Below are positions 60,784-64,000 of a stretch of 64,000 nt of DNA, in pieces. Source of the DNA: Pseudofrankia saprophytica (lineage in GTDB: Bacteria; Actinomycetota; Actinomycetes; Frankiales; Frankiaceae). Below the pieces are notes generated by a model. It searched no databases. It saw only the letters and a list, made by a program, of their open reading frames with translations, and had not been told where the DNA came from. Each line of letters opens with the position of its first letter. The first letter of the stretch is position 1. The stretch spans positions 7,769,130 to 7,833,129 of the forward strand of contig NZ_KI912266.1 of the NCBI RefSeq assembly GCF_000235425.2, in the 5' to 3' direction. The position numbers and the translations under genes are program-made.

Positions 60784-61290
60784 ACCCTCGGTGACCCGCC
60801 GCCCCGGCTGATCAGCGGCCGGCGGGTGGTCCGCGCCGCGGGACGGGTCGGCGCGGACCACCCGCGTGCGACGCGCCCGCATCGCCCGGACGGCGATCAC
60901 GACCGCGGCGCCGGCCCACACGGCGCCGAGGACGATCGCCAGGTTCCGCCCGTAGGGCAGCGGGTTCACCGTCGGGTTGTCGGGCGAGCCGCCGTAGCCG
61001 CGCCAGAGAGGCAGGGACGCGAGCGCGACGGTCGCGCTGACCAGGAGCGCGCCCTGCGCGACCGCCCGGTACGGCGCGCGCACGAACCGGGTGAGCAGCA
61101 GCCCCATGATGGCCGTGACCGGGACGGCGACCAGGTCGTGCACCAGGACTGCGCCGATCAGCCACCGGGCCGCCTGTGGCGGGTGGGTGGCCCGCGTCAT
61201 CGTCAGCAGCCCGTGGACGCCGTATCCGATCACGGCCAGGCCGACGACTACGAGCACGCCACGCAGGACCGCGGCGAGGGTCGCCTTCAC
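60778..61290 (-). CDS. Small integral membrane protein
   Basis: 170 residues from GTG 61290, overlapping the stop of the molybdoprotein gene by 4 bp. Four membrane segments: about 5-28, 42-65 (AARWLIGAVLVHDLVAVPVTAIMGLLL), 75-95, 112-135 (NLAIVLGAVWAGAAVVIAVRAM), and a polar tail. No family recognised. Coupled to the molybdenum oxidoreductase, so it may be its membrane partner. Confidence 0.75.
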   Translation of the reverse strand: MKATLAAVLRGVLVVVGLAVIGYGVHGLLTMTRATHPPQAARWLIGAVLVHDLVAVPVTAIMGLLLTRFVRAPYRAVAQGALLVSATVALASLPLWRGYGGSPDNPTVNPLPYGRNLAIVLGAVWAGAAVVIAVRAMRARRTRVVRADPSRGADHPPAADQPGRRVTEGS

Positions 61291-62486
61291 AGCATCACCA
61301 CCCGGTGCACCCACTTGGTCTGCAGCACGCCGGGCCGGTTGGGGGCGATGAGCCGGGCCGGGTATCCGTGGTCGATGTCGAGCTTGGCGCCGTTCAGCCC
61401 CGTGGCGAGCAGCGTCAGCGGGTCGCGGGCGTGCGGGGGGTTCACCTCGCTGGCGCGGTAGCCGCCGCGCACCTCGAGCGACTCGACCCGGACCGTCGCG
61501 TCGGGCGGGACGCCCGCGGCGTCGAGCAGGTCCCGCAGCCGCGGACCATGCCAGGTCGCGTCGGCGGCCCACCCCTCCACGCAGGTGATCGGCAGCTTGG
61601 ACGTGTGGTGGTCGAATGCCAGCAACTCGTCGAGGCCGAGAGAGAACGGGCGCGGGCCGACGACGTCCAGTCGGTAGCCCGGGTCGCGGGCGAGGGCGAC
61701 GACCCGCGCCGCGGCCGCGGTCCGGTTGACCGGCAGCCGCTGCGGGCCGGCGTCGGGCCGCCGGGGCGCGAGCAGGTCGAGCCGGGCCAGCCCGGGCACG
61801 AACTGGCCGGCGCTGGTGAGGGTGATGACGCCGGCGGCGGTGCCGACCGCGATCCCGAGGCCACGCCGGGACAGTCCCTCCCCCGGCGGTTCCGGCTTGC
61901 TGACCCGGTCCGCGAGCGGCGCGCGGCCGGCCCGGCCCGGGCCGACGTTCGCCCGCACCACCGCGAGCTTCGCGGCGACGTGCACCAGCAGCGCGCCGAT
62001 CGTGATCCAGGCGACCCAGTAATGGGTGACGGTGAAGAAGAACCGGAAGCGGTACCACTGCGCGATGTTCGCTATTCCGGTGGCCAGCTGGAACAGGGCA
62101 CCCGCGATGAGCGGCACGATCGTCACCCGTTCCAGCGCATGGGCCGCCGAACGCACCGGCGGCCATTCCCACAGCCGCGGATACACCGTCCACAGCTTTA
62201 CCAGCAACAGCGGAACACTCGCCAGCCCGGTGGCCACGTGCAGACCCTGGGTCAGCCGGTACAACCAGACCGGACGGGCCGGCCAGTCCAGCCACGACGG
62301 CGGATGCTGCATGAAATGCGAAAACAGACCCGTCAGGAAACACACCCCGAACGCGATCCCGAGCCAGATGCCGAGCAGCGCGGCCACCCGCGGATCGTGC
62401 AGGCGGCTCGGGAAAGCGCCCTCGCGCAGCGGGCCCCGCCGTAGGAAAGCGGGTGGATGCGGGAATCGTCTGGTCAGCGCGCGCAC
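61287..62486 (-). CDS. Membrane molybdopterin-dependent oxidoreductase with cytochrome-b-like N-domain and internal Tat motif
   Basis: 399 residues from ATG 62486. Four N-terminal membrane segments (about 33-55, 78-100, 122-142, 150-178) carry histidines suited to heme binding (HFMQH, QGLHVATG, VTHYWVAW, LLVHVAAK). Then SRRGLGIAVGTAAGVITLTSAG (205-227), a twin-arginine motif before the fifth segment, and a C-terminal sulfite-oxidase/YedY-type Mo domain with the ligand Cys302 in LPITCVEGWAADATWHGPRLRDLL. Actinobacterial proteins of this type are known to be inserted by Sec and then Tat. Substrate unknown. Confidence 0.9.
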   Translation of the reverse strand: MRALTRRFPHPPAFLRRGPLREGAFPSRLHDPRVAALLGIWLGIAFGVCFLTGLFSHFMQHPPSWLDWPARPVWLYRLTQGLHVATGLASVPLLLVKLWTVYPRLWEWPPVRSAAHALERVTIVPLIAGALFQLATGIANIAQWYRFRFFFTVTHYWVAWITIGALLVHVAAKLAVVRANVGPGRAGRAPLADRVSKPEPPGEGLSRRGLGIAVGTAAGVITLTSAGQFVPGLARLDLLAPRRPDAGPQRLPVNRTAAAARVVALARDPGYRLDVVGPRPFSLGLDELLAFDHHTSKLPITCVEGWAADATWHGPRLRDLLDAAGVPPDATVRVESLEVRGGYRASEVNPPHARDPLTLLATGLNGAKLDIDHGYPARLIAPNRPGVLQTKWVHRVVML

Positions 62487-62599
62487 TCACGCACCGTAGG
62501 TCTCCTAGACCGGGCATAACGAGTCGCGAAGCCTTACGGAACGGAGAAACCCGGCCCCGGCCTGCCCGCGGCGCCCGGATTGGCTGCCACGCTCGCTAC

Positions 62600-64000
62600 A
62601 TGCCGACCGCCGTCACCACCTCCCAGAGCCAGCGCGTTCCCGCGCCGCCGGCGACGCGGTCGGGGCCGTGGCGCGGGCGGCGCTCGGCGGCGCTGGTCGG
62701 GGCCGGCGTCGGGCTCGCGGGCCTGTTCGCCGTCCAGGTGGTCGTGCTGCGCCAGCCGGGCTACCTGGTCAGCCGTCCCGCCCTGCTGTACCTGACGATG
62801 CTGTGGTGGGCGCTCGCTCTGATCACGGCCACCCTGCTCGTGCTGGCCGCGCCCCGCCGGCTCGCGCTTGTCCTGCTGCTCGCCGCCACCGTCGCGATCC
62901 CCACCGTGGCCCTCACGCACGGCCCGCGGCTGTCCGACGATCTCTACCGCTACGCCTGGGACGGCAGGGTGCAGGCCGCCGGCATCGACCCCTACCGCTA
63001 CGGTCCGCTCGACCCCGAGCTCACCGGAGTCCGGGACGGCTGGCTGTTCCCCGACTCGGCCGGCTGCACCGCCGACCACCCCCGCCCGCACTGCACCCGG
63101 CTGAACTACCCCCGGGCGCACACCATCTACCCGCCGGTGGCGCAGGCCTACTTCACCGCGGTCCACGTCCTGCCCGGGCCCCCACGCGAGCACAAGCTGC
63201 AGCTCTATGCGTCGCTCACCTCGCTGGCCCTGGTCGGCCTCCTCATGGCGATGCTGGCGGCGCGGGGCCGGGACCCGCGCCTCGCCGCCTTCTACGCGCT
63301 GACGCCGCTCGCCGGCGTCGACATCGGCTCCGACGCGCACGTCGATGTCCTCGGCGCGCTGCTCGCGCTCGGCGCCATCGCCGTCCTGACCTCGAGTGGG
63401 TCCCGGGAGGACGCGGCACCGTCCGCGGCCACGCCGTCCTCCGCGCCCGCGCCGCTGCCCCGGCGGCGGGCGTGGCTGGCGGGCGCGCTGCTCGGCGCGG
63501 CCGTGGCGGTCAAGCTCTACCCGGTGCTGCTGCTGCCCGCGCTGGTGGGGCGCGGCCGCCGCCTCCGGCCCGTCAGCCTGCTGTGCGCGGCCGGCGCGGT
63601 CGTCGGGTTGAGCTACCTCCCCCACGTCCTGGCGGTGGGAACGGGCGTCCTCGGCTTCCTCCCGCAGTACCTCAACGTCGAGGGATACGACCAGGGCAGC
63701 CGGTTCCTGCTGCTCGCCGGGCTCGGCCTGCACGGCAGCGCAGCCAAGGCCGTCGCGGCCGGCGTTCTCGCCACGGTCACCGTCGCGGTGCTGCGGGCCG
63801 ACCCGGATCGCGTGCCGGTCGAACGGGCCGCGCTGTGGCTCGTCGGCGCCGCCTTCCTGACCGCCACGCCGGCCCAGCCCTGGTACGGCGTCCTGCTGGC
63901 CGTCCTCGCCGTCGTCGCCGGCAGGCCGGAATGGCTCGCCGTGGCGGCCGCCGGCCATTCCCTGTACATCTCGCTGTTCACCGACCTGCCCGGCGACGCC
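62600..64000 (+). CDS. GT-C-type membrane glycosyltransferase (mannosyltransferase-like), partial at right edge
   Basis: 467 codons visible from ATG 62600 with no stop before the window ends. About ten membrane segments begin at residue 30. The first outer loop has the acidic motif LSDDLYRYAWDGRVQAAGIDPYRYGP and a large loop with NYPRAHTIYPPVAQAYF, as in polyprenol-phosphate-sugar-dependent DUF2029/AlgXX-like transferases. Divergent from the molybdoprotein gene across 113 bp. Completes the glycan-type locus. Confidence 0.85.
   Translation, partial: MPTAVTTSQSQRVPAPPATRSGPWRGRRSAALVGAGVGLAGLFAVQVVVLRQPGYLVSRPALLYLTMLWWALALITATLLVLAAPRRLALVLLLAATVAIPTVALTHGPRLSDDLYRYAWDGRVQAAGIDPYRYGPLDPELTGVRDGWLFPDSAGCTADHPRPHCTRLNYPRAHTIYPPVAQAYFTAVHVLPGPPREHKLQLYASLTSLALVGLLMAMLAARGRDPRLAAFYALTPLAGVDIGSDAHVDVLGALLALGAIAVLTSSGSREDAAPSAATPSSAPAPLPRRRAWLAGALLGAAVAVKLYPVLLLPALVGRGRRLRPVSLLCAAGAVVGLSYLPHVLAVGTGVLGFLPQYLNVEGYDQGSRFLLLAGLGLHGSAAKAVAAGVLATVTVAVLRADPDRVPVERAALWLVGAAFLTATPAQPWYGVLLAVLAVVAGRPEWLAVAAAGHSLYISLFTDLPGDA

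Noticed and set aside
1-64000. tRNA, rRNA, insertion sequences, attachment sites
   Set aside because: None recognised when reading both strands; no transposase or integrase motifs in any frame.

Overview
The window reads as chromosomal DNA of a high-GC filamentous-type actinomycete. Almost every codon ends in G or C, and GTG starts and 4-bp start/stop overlaps are common. The gene content (F420-dependent LLM oxidoreductase, PknB-type kinase, MEDS-domain regulators, PaaX regulator, MoxR-DUF58-transglutaminase operon, Sec/Tat-type molybdoprotein) fits a Frankia-like soil actinobacterium; this taxonomic guess is inference. I found no rRNA, tRNA, CRISPR array, transposase or prophage. About 55 genes are supported. 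The first and last genes run off the window.

Layout. 0-6.8 kb: cut-off beta-helix lipoprotein, secreted unknown, membrane Ser/Thr kinase, methyltransferase with a structured leader, and a glutamate-type ABC binding lipoprotein. 7-16.3 kb: an aromatic catabolism locus. boxC-boxB and a cocaine-esterase-like hydrolase run leftward; a PaaX-family repressor, a benzoate-CoA-ligase-like gene and a branched-chain-type binding lipoprotein run rightward. A GCTACACA operator motif lies in front of both boxC and the ligase. 16.5-24.2 kb: MoxR, DUF58, a large transglutaminase-like membrane protein lacking its catalytic Cys, and a surface PKD/Pro-Thr protein. 24.2-28.6 kb: small accessory genes (Zn/TPR protein, AbiEii-type nucleotidyltransferase, DUF1905, AraC, monooxygenase-like). 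28.7-33.2 kb: a double-domain TetR, an amidohydrolase and a frameshifted epimerase. 33.4-35.2 kb: two overlapping MEDS genes forming a partner-switching pair. 35.9-40.5 kb: LLM oxidoreductase, SerA overlapping a D-2-hydroxyglutarate-dehydrogenase-like gene, and a membrane protein. 40.6-46.4 kb: secreted protein, DUF1330, PhyH dioxygenase, first SDR/AraC divergon, methyltransferase. 46.4-51.6 kb: an AT-richer gap with an eroded HATPase remnant, hsp20-merR, and an unrecognised two-gene membrane/beta-domain module. 51.8-55.5 kb: RibD/DHFR-like reductase, ArsR-SRPBCC pair, second SDR/AraC divergon. 55.5-64 kb: a glycan-type locus with epimerase, two-component system, GT2-DUF2064-methyltransferase operon, membrane protein, Mo-oxidoreductase with an internal Tat motif, and a GT-C-like membrane glycosyltransferase.

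How the parts may work together. The box locus can be read as ester hydrolysis, CoA activation, epoxidation and ring cleavage under one PaaX-type repressor, but the reductase gene boxA is not here. The last 9 kb looks like one co-regulated envelope or small-glycan pathway of unknown product. The two SDR/AraC divergons are clear paralogous modules about 10 kb apart.
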